Positions 1-8,076 of a DNA stretch of 64,000 nucleotides are shown here, one piece after another. The translations under genes were made by a program, and so were the position numbers. This stretch comes from VAZQ01 sp036557665 (lineage in GTDB: Bacteria; Pseudomonadota; Alphaproteobacteria; Rhizobiales; Xanthobacteraceae), in NCBI GenBank assembly GCA_036557665.1, contig DATBHG010000026.1, positions 59,212-123,211 of the forward strand, written 5' to 3'. The notes beneath the pieces are model-generated. The model did no database searches. It was not told the origin of the DNA and saw nothing but the letters and a program-made list of their open reading frames with translations. Within the stretch, counting starts at the first letter, position 1. The number at the start of each line of letters is the position of its first letter.

Positions 1-117
1 GAGCGCAACGAGGCATCCAAGTAAGCGGCGCATGGAAACACCATGAGATTCTGCCCCCGCCGCGCGCATCTCATCACAGCGCCGATGAACCCCGCCTGAA
101 TGTCGCGTCTGTCACAC

Positions 118-135
118 ACTGTGATTTGTCACAGT
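118..135. promoter_or_regulatory. Perfect inverted repeat, CRP/FNR-like operator candidate
   Basis: The repeat has 7-bp arms ACTGTGA and TCACAGT around a TTTG centre. It resembles a CRP half-site pair, but the spacing is 4 bp rather than the usual 6, so the binding protein is uncertain. It lies in the otherwise gene-free first 264 bases. No gene starts immediately downstream on the plus strand, so its target is not evident here. Confidence 0.3.
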
Positions 136-264
136 TCGGTGTTGCGCGCGTGCGGCGTGGGCGCTGGCGCTAACCGAGGTGCAGCGACCCCGGAAGTCGT
201 TAACCGCTTTCGATACCTTCTTTCCTGCGTCCAGGAGCATGAAATCGGCTCGGGAAGACCCTAT

Positions 265-714
265 TCATTTGATCCTTTCCCACACGAGGGTGCGAACGCT
301 CATCTTGCCGGTGAAGGCGTCCGGTGACGGCGAGGTGGCGAGTATCAGGCGCTCGCCCTCGAATTTGTAACGGCGCACCTGGTCGGTCCCGGTCCACGTC
401 TCGTTCCACGAGACGTCAGCACGATGAATTATATGATCGCCCTTGATCGTGTATGTGCCTGCGTAGGCTGCCATCGAGCGAAATAGCGCCTCCGCCTCGC
501 CAGCCGTGGCGATGGGGCCTGCCGGCTTCTGGCGAGGCGTGTCGACAGCGATGGTCATCATCCTTCCGTCGGCCCCGTATGTAATGTATCCGACCGGCGT
601 CCCCTTGTAGACCTTGGCCTTCTGACCTGTCTCCAGGTCCTCGCTCACCGCCGAGACGAGCTTCCACGTGCCGAGAAGCTCGCCCTTGTCGTCCGTCGGC
701 GCATGGGAGCCCAT
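265..714 (-). CDS. Lipocalin-like domain protein
   Basis: A 149-aa protein resembling the small bacterial lipocalin-like family (Lipocalin_5 type). It opens with a GTWKLVSA strand, has YITYGADGRM in the first third, and ends with a TFVWE-like strand (RTLVWERIK). Such proteins are presumed small-ligand-binding barrels; no ligand can be inferred. There is no signal peptide. The start at 714 has AGGA about 6 bases upstream; the frame stays open to 786 with a second ATG at 744. The gene stands alone, downstream of and in the same direction as the receptor gene at 812-1984. Function is unknown beyond the fold. Confidence 0.7.
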   Translation of the reverse strand: MGSHAPTDDKGELLGTWKLVSAVSEDLETGQKAKVYKGTPVGYITYGADGRMMTIAVDTPRQKPAGPIATAGEAEALFRSMAAYAGTYTIKGDHIIHRADVSWNETWTGTDQVRRYKFEGERLILATSPSPDAFTGKMSVRTLVWERIK

Positions 715-770
715 TCCGATTTCCTGATTGGCGGAGGATGACATCCGATGGGCCGGCGACCCCAGTCGAG

Positions 771-799
771 GAGGGGCAGGTTTCAAACCCGCCCCTCCA
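771..799. terminator. GC-rich hairpin after the Liv-type receptor gene
   Basis: Arms GGAGGGGCAGGTTT and AAACCCGCCCCTCC pair with one A-C mismatch and a 2-base loop region. It lies 12 bases beyond the stop of the leftward receptor gene (812). There is no clear U-tract, so it is either a weak intrinsic terminator or an mRNA 3'-end stabiliser. Its GGGCGGGTTT core recurs at 14669-14692. Confidence 0.45.
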
Positions 800-811
800 C
801 CAGGCCTGGAA

Positions 812-1984
812 TCACTTGGTGCGCGCCTTTACCGGATCTTTCACGTTATCGAACTTGGCAATTTCCACATTGCGTACCTGGCCATTCACCTTTTCGACGC
901 GACGAATGTATACTGTGTTGATGATATCGCGGGTGTCCGGGTCGATCGAAATGGGGCCGCGGGGGCTCTCCCATTTCATTCCCTTTGCGGCGGCGACGAG
1001 GTCGTCGGCATCGGCCTTCCCACCCGTCTTCTTCAAGGCCTCGTAGATGAGGTGCATTCCGTCATAGCCGCCGACCGAGAACAGGTCGGGATTGCGGTGA
1101 AACTCCGCGTTATAGGCTGTCACGAATTGCTTGTTTGTGGCGGAGTCGTGGGTGTAGTCGTAATGGAATGCAGTAATGATGCCGAGCGCGGTGGCGCCCA
1201 TCGCCCTGAGCGCGCTCTCGTCCGTGAGCTCCCCCTGGCCCATGATCTTCAACTTGCTCGGGTCCATGCCGCGCTCGACCATGGCCTTTCCCAATGCCGC
1301 CGGCTGCGAGCCGCCCGGGATGAATATGAAAATTCCATCGCCGCCGGCATCCTTGGCGCGCTGCACGAAGGCGGAGAAGTCGGGGTTGGCCATAGGCACG
1401 CGAACCGCGCCGATGATCTGACCGCCGGCCGCCGTATAGGCGCGGGTAAACGCGCCCTCCGCATCCAGTCCTGGCGCGTAATCCGAAACCAGGGTGAAGA
1501 CCTTCTTCACTCCATTCTGGAATGCCCAGGTGCCCATCGCCTCGCAATTCTGCGGTATGGTCAGCGAGGTGCGCACGATGTAGGGGGACTTGGTGGTAAT
1601 GATCGAGGTGGCTGCATTCATGACCACCATGAATTTTTTTGCCTGGGCGGACAGGTCGGCAACCGCGAAAGCCTCCGGCGTGAGGACAAAGCCGGCGAGA
1701 ATGTCCACGTTGTCGTTGACCACGAGCTCCTGCGCGAGGCGCTTGGCTGCATCGGGAGCGCCGGCTGTGTCTTTACGCAACAGCTCGATTTTCTTTCCGG
1801 CGACCGTATCCCCCTGCTGTTTCATGTAGAGCTTGGTGCCATTGTCCAGCTGTGCAGCGGCATCGGTGAACTGGCCCGTATAGGGCATGATCAGCCCGAT
1901 CTTGACAGCCTGCTGCGCGGCCGCCGAGAGCGCGATGGCTTGCATCGCCACAAAACCGCAGCACCAGATGATCGGCTTGCGCAT
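812..1984 (-). CDS. Branched-chain amino acid-type ABC transporter substrate-binding protein
   Basis: A 390-aa periplasmic binding protein of the Peripla_BP_6/LivK class. It has a signal peptide ending near SAAAQQ and a mature start VKIGLIMPYTG, typical of the type I fold. Later landmarks are the GYDGMHLIYEAL helix near residue 315 and the C-terminal YIRRVEKVNG strand. The start at 1984 is chosen because GAGGAGAGGACGA precedes the ATG; the frame continues 16 codons upstream with no signal-like sequence. No permease or ATPase gene adjoins it, so it is an orphan receptor that may deliver an unknown carboxylate or amino-acid-like solute to a transporter elsewhere. Confidence 0.85.
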   Translation of the reverse strand: MRKPIIWCCGFVAMQAIALSAAAQQAVKIGLIMPYTGQFTDAAAQLDNGTKLYMKQQGDTVAGKKIELLRKDTAGAPDAAKRLAQELVVNDNVDILAGFVLTPEAFAVADLSAQAKKFMVVMNAATSIITTKSPYIVRTSLTIPQNCEAMGTWAFQNGVKKVFTLVSDYAPGLDAEGAFTRAYTAAGGQIIGAVRVPMANPDFSAFVQRAKDAGGDGIFIFIPGGSQPAALGKAMVERGMDPSKLKIMGQGELTDESALRAMGATALGIITAFHYDYTHDSATNKQFVTAYNAEFHRNPDLFSVGGYDGMHLIYEALKKTGGKADADDLVAAAKGMKWESPRGPISIDPDTRDIINTVYIRRVEKVNGQVRNVEIAKFDNVKDPVKARTK

Positions 1985-2217
1985 TCGTCCTCTCCTCGCG
2001 TAACGGCGCGGTCTTACAGCGCGTCTGTCCACGCTCGCGCTCCCACGGTGAGCGGGGGAGCCGAGAGCGATGTTATGATGGAATAAGGCCCCCGGAACAG
2101 CCCCTTCTTAAATCTGTAGTGCTTTGGCCCCTCTCCCGAGGAGGCGCGCGCTTTCTTGAGCGCATGCCTCCGCGAAGGACGGCCAGGGGCAAATCGTGCT
2201 CGCTGCCGTCCGTCGAG

Positions 2218-2249
2218 GAGGTCACGCGCAGCAAGCTGCGCGTGACCTC
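2218..2249. repeat. Perfect 15-bp inverted repeat with AA loop
   Basis: GAGGTCACGCGCAGC and its exact complement flank two A residues. It sits in the 315-base gene-free gap between the receptor start (1984) and the GNAT remnant stop (2300). No U-tract follows on either strand. The rest of the gap (1985-2217) is GC-rich with further short complementary blocks (GGACGGC/GCCGTCC) but no gene. Confidence 0.6.
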
Positions 2250-2299
2250 TCGGGATAAGGCGAGTGGGTTGGCTCGGTCGGCGCCATGGAGCCGATCCC

Positions 2300-2869
2300 T
2301 TACAGTTGCAGCACCACCCGGCGGGTTTCCGTATCCTCCGCATCCGCGGCGAATCCGAGCTCGCGGCAAATCGCCAGCATGGTCCGGTTTTCCGAGAGCA
2401 CCTGCCCTTCGATGCGCTTGAGACCCTCGGCGCGCATACTCGATGAGCAGTTGCATCAACAGCCAGCTGAGCCCCCTCCCTTGAGATCGGAGCGAACGAG
2501 GATCGCATATTCGCCCGTCTCATAGTTTGCGTCCGAGTGCAGGCGCACCACACCGAGCAGCGCGCCGGTTGCCTCGTCGATGGCGACAAAAGCCATGGCT
2601 CGCGCGCAGTCGATCTGGGTGAAACGCGCGACGTAGGTGTGACTGAAGCCCTTTACCGGCGCAAAAAATCGCAGCTCCGCGGTAACGTGAGCAAAAAACG
2701 CCCCGTACAACGCCTCGTCCTCCGGCCGGATGGGCCGCACCACGACAGGGGTGCCGTGGCGCGGGCGGCCAAGGCGGCGATGGCCGGGCCAAGCCTGGGT
2801 CGAGCCAGCAATGACCCAGCCGGTAGCGATGGTTTCAGCGAAGCAGCTTGGACCAAAGGGCTTGCACAA
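2300..2869 (-). pseudogene. Frameshifted GNAT acetyltransferase domain remnant
   Basis: The minus strand encodes a GNAT domain like the C-terminal module of fused acyl-CoA synthetase/protein acetyltransferases (Pat/YfiQ type). It starts near VVVRPIRPEDEALY, then FAPVKGFSHTYVARFTQIDC and AILVRSDLKG in one frame. It shifts frame after DLKG to continue as LSWLLMQLLIEYAR, then shifts again to EGLKRIEGQVLSENRTM and ends RRVVLQL at 2300. Two frameshifts (near 2486 and 2430) and loss of the synthetase portion indicate a dead fragment. Sequencing error could explain the shifts but not the missing N-terminal part. Nothing upstream extends the homology beyond about 2790. Confidence 0.75.
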
Positions 2870-2914
2870 GGGCGTAAAAATTTAACTGGCACGAAAAATT
2901 CACGAAAATTTTAC

Positions 2915-2998
2915 TGGCATTGAAACGCGACTCGTGTTAGAAAGCGCAATCTGAAATTTCTGTATAAAGCCCGGGCGGGAGACCGCACCGGGCTTTTT
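2915..2998 (+). ncRNA. Putative ~50-nt transcript with promoter and terminator (copy 1)
   Basis: A TGAAACGCGACTC block at 2921-2933 is followed by a TTAGAA -10-like box, then 44 bases after the block begins an AAAGCCCGG...CCGGGCTTTTT hairpin with a T run (2966-2998). The same arrangement recurs at 13951-14039 with near-identical spacing. A promoter with CTGGCA and TTAGAA would give a transcript of roughly 50 nt, too short for a protein. It could be a small RNA or a short leader. The family is not recognised. Confidence 0.45.
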
Positions 2999-3520
2999 GC
3001 ATGGCGCCTTCCCCCAGTGCGATGCGTCAATGAGAACGGTGACTACAGCATCTGCCGCTATCAGTGGCGATCGCCCTGATCGCAGGTCGCGATTTCCTGT
3101 TTTTTTTCCATTTTTTCCTGTTTTTTTCCTGTTCTTTCCCTGTTCTGGCCCGGCTCTTCCGGATGCATCTATTTGATTTTACATGACTTTGTGCAGACTC
3201 TTCATTCCGCCCCCCCCATTTACAGGGATTTACAGGGACGGTCGGGTGGAGTGCACCCCTGAGGTGAGACATCTTCGGTAAAGACGCCGATCACTTATTC
3301 ATCGCACGCGTACTGCACGCTTCAATGAGGTAATGTGCGAGTAACGAGGATGCTCATGGTCGGCGGCCGGGACATTGCGATAGGCCTTCAGCTGGCGGGA
3401 TACCCTGGTGCGAGCGATGAGTGCGCGCGCCAGGTTGAGGTCGCGGGGCGGCAAGGCCAAGGCCTTGTTGTTGACGCGCGAGGATGTCGTTGACCAGCGC
3501 ATCCATCGTGCTCCCAGGAA

Positions 3521-3559
3521 GAGTCTTTGATCAAAGGGGAGAGTCTTTGATCAAAGGGA
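3521..3559. repeat. Tandem 20-bp duplication carrying palindrome CTTTGATCAAAG
   Basis: GAGTCTTTGATCAAAGGG occurs twice with an exact 20-base period (3521 and 3541). Each copy contains the perfect 12-bp palindrome CTTTGATCAAAG, so the two dyads sit about two helical turns apart. It lies 200 bases upstream of the deacetylase start, a plausible operator position. TTGATCAA resembles a contracted FNR/FixK dyad without its spacer. Confidence 0.5.
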
Positions 3560-3610
3560 TGAATTGCAGCTGACCTCGGGCCTGCCCAAGGTCGCAGTCT
3601 TATAAATTGC

Positions 3611-3636
3611 CTCAAGTCGGGTAAACCCGACCTGAG
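3611..3636. other. Hairpin upstream of the deacetylase gene
   Basis: CTCA-A-GTCGGGT, loop AA, ACCCGAC-C-TGAG forms an 11-bp stem with one internal mismatch. It is 125 bases before the ATG at 3761. It could be an upstream terminator or a leader structure; no U-tract follows. Confidence 0.35.
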
Positions 3637-3760
3637 ATGTCAGGCGCGGCGCTGCCGATCCTACTGGCCCGGCTTGAGGCCGCCCGCAAATCGACGGAAC
3701 ATTGCATTCCCGTCGAATCCTCGTAACAATCATTTGTCGAGCCCGCCTGAAGGATGCGCC

Positions 3761-4624
3761 ATGCTCAAGGAATACCATTACGACCATCTCATCCGTTGGC
3801 CGCGTGGTGAGCGGGCTGCGGTCTTTTTGACCTTCGATTTCCAGGGCGGCGAGGACGTGAAGCCGGACAAGAACGGCGTTCTCAACTATGAGATGTGGAG
3901 CCAGGGCGAATATGGCCCGCACCACGCCATTTACCGGCTGCTGCGGATTCTGCAGGAGGAGGGCATCAAGGCCACCTTCCTGACCTGCGGCGCAATCGCC
4001 GAGCGCTTTCCCCAGGCAGTGCAGGCCGTCCTCGACCACGGCCACGTAGTTGAGGGTCACGGCTATAATCACGAGATCGCCCGCTACCTGCCGCGCGAAC
4101 AGGAGGATCAGGTGATGAAGAAGGCGATCGCCATGATCGAGAAGCGCACCGGGCGGCGCTGTTACGGCTGGCGCTCGTGCACCCAGAGCACCAACACCAT
4201 CGAGCTCCTGATCGAGAACGGCTTCGTGTTCAACACCAACTGCTTCCACGAGGAGCTGCCGTTCCTCTGGGAGAAGGACGGCAGGATTCTCGTCGAGCTG
4301 CCGCGCCAGCCGTTCGGTGACGGCACGCTGTTCGGCCACCGGCATGGGGAATACGGCAATCCTTATCACGGACTAGAGACGTGGAAAGCCTATTTCGACG
4401 AGCTCTATTCCGAGAGCAGCCCGGAGCGTCCGAAATACATCCCCTTCACGATGCATCCCTACATCATCGGCCGGCCGGGTCGCACGCTGGCACTGCGCGG
4501 TATCATCCAGCACATGAAGAAGGCCGGAAGTCTCTGGTTCCCCACCGGCATCGAGCTTGCCGAATGGTGCGTGAACAACGTGTTCCGGGCGCAATGCCAG
4601 AAGCTTCGCGTCGCCGCCGGATAA
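3761..4624 (+). CDS. Polysaccharide deacetylase family protein
   Basis: A 287-aa protein of the NodB/PuuE-like carbohydrate esterase 4 fold, cytoplasmic because it has no signal peptide. Motif 1 is FLTFDFQGGED near residue 24 (the TFDD-type metal and base region) and motif 2 is the HGYNHE block near residue 100. The C-terminal MHPYIIGRPGR matches the PuuE-like subgroup, which acts on C-N bonds in cyclic amides such as allantoin or peptides rather than chitin. GAAGGA lies 7 bases before the ATG. It overlaps the next gene by 31 bases and is thus translationally linked to a TctC receptor and an aromatic-ring hydroxylase, suggesting a catabolic role on a heterocyclic compound. The substrate is inferred, not shown. 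Confidence 0.85.
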   Translation: MLKEYHYDHLIRWPRGERAAVFLTFDFQGGEDVKPDKNGVLNYEMWSQGEYGPHHAIYRLLRILQEEGIKATFLTCGAIAERFPQAVQAVLDHGHVVEGHGYNHEIARYLPREQEDQVMKKAIAMIEKRTGRRCYGWRSCTQSTNTIELLIENGFVFNTNCFHEELPFLWEKDGRILVELPRQPFGDGTLFGHRHGEYGNPYHGLETWKAYFDELYSESSPERPKYIPFTMHPYIIGRPGRTLALRGIIQHMKKAGSLWFPTGIELAEWCVNNVFRAQCQKLRVAAG

Positions 4625-5631
4625 CCATCGGCGCTGCGGTTGTCCTCGCCGCGGCCGTAGCGCACGTCCTCCCGATTGCAGCTCAACCCGTCGCGGATTT
4701 CTATCGCGGCAAGACGCTGCGCATGCTCATAGGCTATGGGCCAGGCGGAGGATATGACATCTACGGCCGGCTGGTGGCCGAGTTCCTGCCGCGGTACCTG
4801 CCCGGCAATCCTACGATCATCGCGCAGAACATGCCCGGCGCAGGCAGCTTCGTGGCAGCAAGATATCTCTACGACGTGGCGCCCAGGGACGGCACGGTGC
4901 TCGGCAGTCTTGCTCAGACGCTGGCGCTCGACAGCCTGACAAGTACCGGTCTCGGGCTCGATGTGGCAAGGATGCCGTTTATCGGACGCGTAGTGACTAA
5001 TATCGATACCGGTGCCGCGCTGCCGGCGACCGGCATCAAATCGTTCGAGGACGTCCGTGTAAAGCAATACAATGTCGGCGCGTCCGGCGGCGGCTCCACC
5101 ACGGTTCTGCTCCCCACCGCGCTCAATGCCTATGCCGGAGCGAAGCTCAAGCTGATACGCGGCTACACCGGCACCATCGACATCCTGCTCGCCATGGAAA
5201 GGGCGGAGGTCGACATCGTGGGCGCCTATGGCCTTCCCGGCATTTTGGCGAGCCATCCGGGCTGGGTCTACCGCGGTGAAGCGGTCATCCTTTACCAGGC
5301 TGCGCTCGAGCGCCATCGCCTGCTGCCGAACGTGCCGGCACTGCCGGAGCTTGCGCGCTCAGAGGAGGGCCGTGCGGTGTTGCGCGCTGCCGCGAGCACC
5401 GGCGAGATCGGGCGTTCCATTCTCACGAGCCCGGGCGTACCGCCGGAGAGGCTCGCAGCGTTGCGATCGGCTTTTCAGGCGATGCTCAGGGACCCGGATT
5501 TCCTCGCGGTCTGCCAGAAACGAAACCTGATGATCGATGGCGCCGCCGGGGAGGAGATCGACGAGATTGTCCGCGAAACCTTGCGCCTGCCGCAGGCAGT
5601 GGCCGAGAAGATCGGCCAGATGATGCAATAG
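4594..5631 (+). CDS. Tripartite tricarboxylate transporter (TctC/Bug) receptor
   Basis: A 345-aa periplasmic receptor. The signal peptide (MPEASRRRRITIGAAVVLAA..) ends near IAAQPVADFY. The mature N-terminus KTLRMLIGYGPGGGYD is the glycine-rich anion-binding loop of the Bug family. The family VPALPEL segment lies near residue 250, and PPERLAALRSAF starts the C-terminal helices. It overlaps the deacetylase by 31 bases, so the ATG at 4594 is the only start that keeps a signal peptide. No tctA/tctB genes adjoin, as is usual for Bug receptors. It probably captures the carboxylated substrate handled by the flanking enzymes. Confidence 0.85.
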   Translation: MPEASRRRRITIGAAVVLAAAVAHVLPIAAQPVADFYRGKTLRMLIGYGPGGGYDIYGRLVAEFLPRYLPGNPTIIAQNMPGAGSFVAARYLYDVAPRDGTVLGSLAQTLALDSLTSTGLGLDVARMPFIGRVVTNIDTGAALPATGIKSFEDVRVKQYNVGASGGGSTTVLLPTALNAYAGAKLKLIRGYTGTIDILLAMERAEVDIVGAYGLPGILASHPGWVYRGEAVILYQAALERHRLLPNVPALPELARSEEGRAVLRAAASTGEIGRSILTSPGVPPERLAALRSAFQAMLRDPDFLAVCQKRNLMIDGAAGEEIDEIVRETLRLPQAVAEKIGQMMQ

Positions 5632-5788
5632 CCCCTGCCCCTCGTTGCGACCGCGGTTCAGCGTTTTTGCGAGCTGCTGCATTGCCTGCCGCTCCTGCTG
5701 CATCGCGCGGCCCATTCCTCCGGAGTGCTGGTTGCGAAGATCTGCTACGGACCGCGGAGATGGCACCGGTAAGCATCGAGCCGGCGGA

Positions 5789-6922
5789 ATGATGCGTACA
5801 ACCCAGATCGCCGTCATTGGCGCGGGCCTGGGAGGAATGACCGTCGCCGGTCTGCTCCAGCGTCACGGTTTCCGTGTAAGGGTCTATGAGCAGGCCTCCG
5901 CGTTTTCTCGCATCGGCGCTGGCATTCATCTCAGCGCCAACGTGATGCTGGTCATGCGCCGGCTCGGGATCGAGCGCGCGCTGTCCGATATCGCGCTCCA
6001 CCCCGATGCGTTCGTGAGTCGCCGATGGGACACGGGCGAAGTGTTGTTCGAGCTGCCCTTCGATGCGGCAAGCGAGGCGCGTTATGGCGCCGCCTACATC
6101 AATGTTCATCGTGGTGATTTGCACGCGATATTGGAATCGGCGCTCGAGCCCGGCACGGTCGGATTCGCAAAAAAGCTGTCCCGTATCGATAATTCGGGCT
6201 CGTCGCTGCTGCTGTTTTTCGAGGACGGCGTCAGGGCGCAAACCGATCTGGTCATCGGCGCTGACGGCCTCAATTCGAAGGTTCGCGACCACCTGCTCGG
6301 CCCCGAGAAACCGCGTTACACCGGCCACATCGCGCACCGCGCCATCTTCCCCGCAGCACGACTGAACGGCCTGCCGATCCGTGCCTGCACCAAGTGGTGG
6401 GGGCCGGGCAATCACATCCTCGTCTATTACATGACGCAGGCGCGAAAGGAGGTTTACATCGTCACCAGCGCGCCGCAGCAGGACTGGAGCAGCGACGCTC
6501 CGTTCGCTTCCTGCGGCCGCGACGAGCTCATTGCCGCCTTCGATGGGTACCATGCGGAGCTGCGCCAGGTGGTTGCGGCCGCGACTGAAGTCACCAAATG
6601 GCCGATCTTCGACCGGGAGCCGGTCGAGCAGTGGAGCGGCCAGCGCATCGTTCTGCTCGGAGATGCCTGTCATCCGATGCGGCCGTACATGGCCGCGGGC
6701 GCGGCCATGGCGATCGAGGACGCCGGTATCCTGGCGCGCTGCATTGCCGAGATCGGATCGGCCGATACGAGCGACAGCTTCGCCTTCTTTGAGGCCACCC
6801 GCAAACCGCGGGTGCGCAAGGTGCAGCAAATCTCGATGCTCAATAGCTGGCTGCGAACCCCGATCGACCCCGGGTGGTTCTTCAGTTACGACGCGTGCAC
6901 GATTCCTCTGATGTCGCCATGA
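5789..6922 (+). CDS. FAD-dependent monooxygenase, 6-hydroxynicotinate 3-monooxygenase-like
   Basis: A 377-aa class A flavoprotein hydroxylase. It opens with the FAD fold IAVIGAGLGGMTVAGLL, has the DG motif ADLVIGADGLNSKVR-like block (LVIGADGLNSKV) near residue 155, and GDACHPMRPYMAAGAAMA near residue 290, the second FAD/GD motif. The C-terminal FFSYDACTIPL resembles the tail of NicC-type enzymes. Such enzymes use NADH and O2 to hydroxylate or decarboxylate an aromatic or pyridine ring. Two ATGs (5789, 5792) are adjacent with a weak GGCGG upstream. With the amidohydrolase-like deacetylase and receptor upstream, it fits a small catabolic run for an N-heteroaromatic; the exact substrate is inference. 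Confidence 0.85.
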   Translation: MMRTTQIAVIGAGLGGMTVAGLLQRHGFRVRVYEQASAFSRIGAGIHLSANVMLVMRRLGIERALSDIALHPDAFVSRRWDTGEVLFELPFDAASEARYGAAYINVHRGDLHAILESALEPGTVGFAKKLSRIDNSGSSLLLFFEDGVRAQTDLVIGADGLNSKVRDHLLGPEKPRYTGHIAHRAIFPAARLNGLPIRACTKWWGPGNHILVYYMTQARKEVYIVTSAPQQDWSSDAPFASCGRDELIAAFDGYHAELRQVVAAATEVTKWPIFDREPVEQWSGQRIVLLGDACHPMRPYMAAGAAMAIEDAGILARCIAEIGSADTSDSFAFFEATRKPRVRKVQQISMLNSWLRTPIDPGWFFSYDACTIPLMSP

Positions 6923-7110
6923 CATGCCTAATCCACCGCCGGCCTGAATGCACGAAGGGCATCGATTGCTGGATTGAGGGTTCTTGCGCGCCCTGCAACG
7001 CGGCTTGGGAACCGTGAAAGGTAGAAGAGCTATCGCTATTCGAGCTCTGACATGCTCCTCTGTCGTAGGATCGCGCATGCGGCTCAAGAGATAATCGATC
7101 GGAGATAGGT

Positions 7111-7332
7111 TTGGGAGAAGGCTTCTTAGCTCCGGCTCGCCCCAGATGCTTCCCAACCGTTGTCGATGGAAATGACATTGCTGCGAGATTGGAAAAGGCA
7201 ATTGAACGAGCAATGAAAGTGAAGAAGGAGGCTGTTGAGTTGGTCGAGGAGGCAACGAAAACAATCAACGCCGAATCGGTCGAGCAGAAGGTTATCGAAC
7301 CGATCTCCGACAAGCGTTACAGGCGCGGTTAG
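7111..7332 (+). CDS. Possible small charged helical protein
   Basis: A 73-aa frame beginning with TTG, or shorter if started internally. From residue 19 it encodes a strongly amphipathic lysine/glutamate-rich helix (AARLEKAIERAMKVKKEAVE) like a coiled-coil segment. No family is recognised and no good ribosome-binding site is seen. The local GC content is visibly lower than in the flanks, consistent with transferred DNA. The opposite strand also has a frame here, but it is serine-rich and unlikely. The region between 6923 and 7110 contains no gene. Confidence 0.3.
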   Translation: MGEGFLAPARPRCFPTVVDGNDIAARLEKAIERAMKVKKEAVELVEEATKTINAESVEQKVIEPISDKRYRRG

Positions 7333-7601
7333 TGGGGATGATGAGCCCGATGAATGAATTTCGCGTGGCTACGCTTAGAAGCTTCGAGTTGCTGTTGGTA
7401 GTAGTCAAGTACGAACAGCCTTATCGCTGAGGAGAGATTGGTATGACGCCGAGCAGCGTCAATACTCGTGATCAACTGCCCCACGCCTTGGTTGCGCTCT
7501 TTTGCAATATGTCGCGCTGCATTCCAGAACTCATTTTCAAGGCTGATGCTTGTTTTATGACCACTAAGTACAACCGACCGCTTAACGACTAAGGATTTCA
7601 T
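7329..7601 (-). CDS. Ribbon-helix-helix domain protein
   Basis: A 90-aa protein with the alphaproteobacterial RHH_4-type signature: VVKRSVVLSGHKTSISLEN, FWNAARHIAKERNQ, then SSAIRLFVLDYYQQ. Known members carry about 70-90 residues and are thought to bind DNA as dimers, though most targets are unknown. GGGGAG lies about 10 bases before the ATG at 7601. The C-terminal extension KRSHAKFIHRAHHPH is basic and not part of the usual domain. It sits just downstream of a resolvase remnant in a lower-GC patch, so it may have travelled with a mobile element. Confidence 0.8.
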   Translation of the reverse strand: MKSLVVKRSVVLSGHKTSISLENEFWNAARHIAKERNQGVGQLITSIDAARRHTNLSSAIRLFVLDYYQQQLEASKRSHAKFIHRAHHPH

Positions 7602-7743
7602 TGGCTGATCTCCCCGAGCTTGAATAAGCGGAGGAGGGAAAAGGTTCCAGATGCGGGGCTTTAAAAGGTTTCCCAGACCGGTAATATGTTGCTGCCTTTG
7701 ATCCCCTGTGTGGACTACCCCCCGCAAGGGTTTAAGGGTTGGC

Positions 7744-7777
7744 GCGCCGGCCTTGCCTTTTCGTGCAAGGCCGGCGC
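7744..7777. terminator. Perfect 13-bp GC hairpin after the resolvase remnant
   Basis: GCGCCGGCCTTGC pairs exactly with GCAAGGCCGGCGC around an 8-base loop. On the minus strand it starts 6 bases after the stop of the resolvase remnant, so it may be that gene's old terminator. There is no T run. Confidence 0.5.
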
Positions 7778-7782
7778 TGCTC

Positions 7783-7920
7783 TCAGAGCCTCGATATCGT
7801 GGAATGGCTGGCGTTGTAGCTCCGGCCAATGTCGGCCAACGTCTCGCCAGCCGCCCTCCTGGCCGAAGCCTCTTGGACTTGATTTGCAGTGAGCGATGGC
7901 TTGCGTTTCCAGCCGCCGAA
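7783..7920 (-). pseudogene. C-terminal remnant of a serine resolvase/invertase
   Basis: The minus strand reads FGGWKRKPSLTANQVQEA, then AAGETLADIGRSYNASHSTISRL and a stop at 7783. This is the helix-turn-helix tail typical of resolvase/invertase family recombinases (GETLADIARSYGVSHTTISRL-like). The catalytic N-terminal domain is absent upstream, so only about 45 residues remain. It marks a former mobile element. Confidence 0.7.
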
Positions 7921-8076
7921 TGAGCTTGTCGTCTTTCATCTTCGGTTCCGTGAGTGACGGTTATCACAAAATGTCTGATCGAGCGGTAGCCAGCTCCGGT
8001 TCCGTGAAACAGTTCACCCAAATTGGATTACCCCTGGTGGTAACCCCTCGCGCGAAATGCGCGCGAGGAATGAGCC

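Larger units (their letters stand above)
3003..3760. other. 758-base stretch without a convincing gene
   Basis: It contains a pyrimidine-rich low-complexity tract (about 3098-3150) built on repeated TTTTTCCTG words, a doubled TTTACAGGGA at about 3221-3238, duplicated CTTTGATCAAAG palindromes and a CTCA-GTCGGGT hairpin (listed separately). The minus strand between 3299 and 3502 has a short arginine-rich reading frame with no recognisable homology and no ribosome-binding site. It is probably a decayed intergenic region. Confidence 0.5.
7602..8076. other. 475-base gap holding a resolvase scar and a strong hairpin
   Basis: Apart from the resolvase C-terminal remnant (7783-7920) and the hairpin (7744-7777), no gene is supported. 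Overlapping minus-strand reading frames are open here but look like shadows. Confidence 0.5.

Noticed and set aside
728..2086. 452-residue plus-strand open frame
   Set aside because: It is the antisense shadow of the Liv-type receptor gene, with arginine/histidine-rich content and no domain.
3098..3150. Repeated TTTTTCCTG words, considered as a CRISPR or satellite array
   Set aside because: Units differ in length and have no spacers; it is a low-complexity pyrimidine tract. No CRISPR array was seen anywhere in the window.
3299..3615. Minus-strand frames upstream of the deacetylase
   Set aside because: Short, arginine-rich, no ribosome-binding site and no recognised family; NNKALALPPRDLNLARALIA is suggestive but not enough.
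5486..7264. 592-residue minus-strand open frame
   Set aside because: It lies antisense to the FAD monooxygenase, which has clear motifs; the shadow protein has none.
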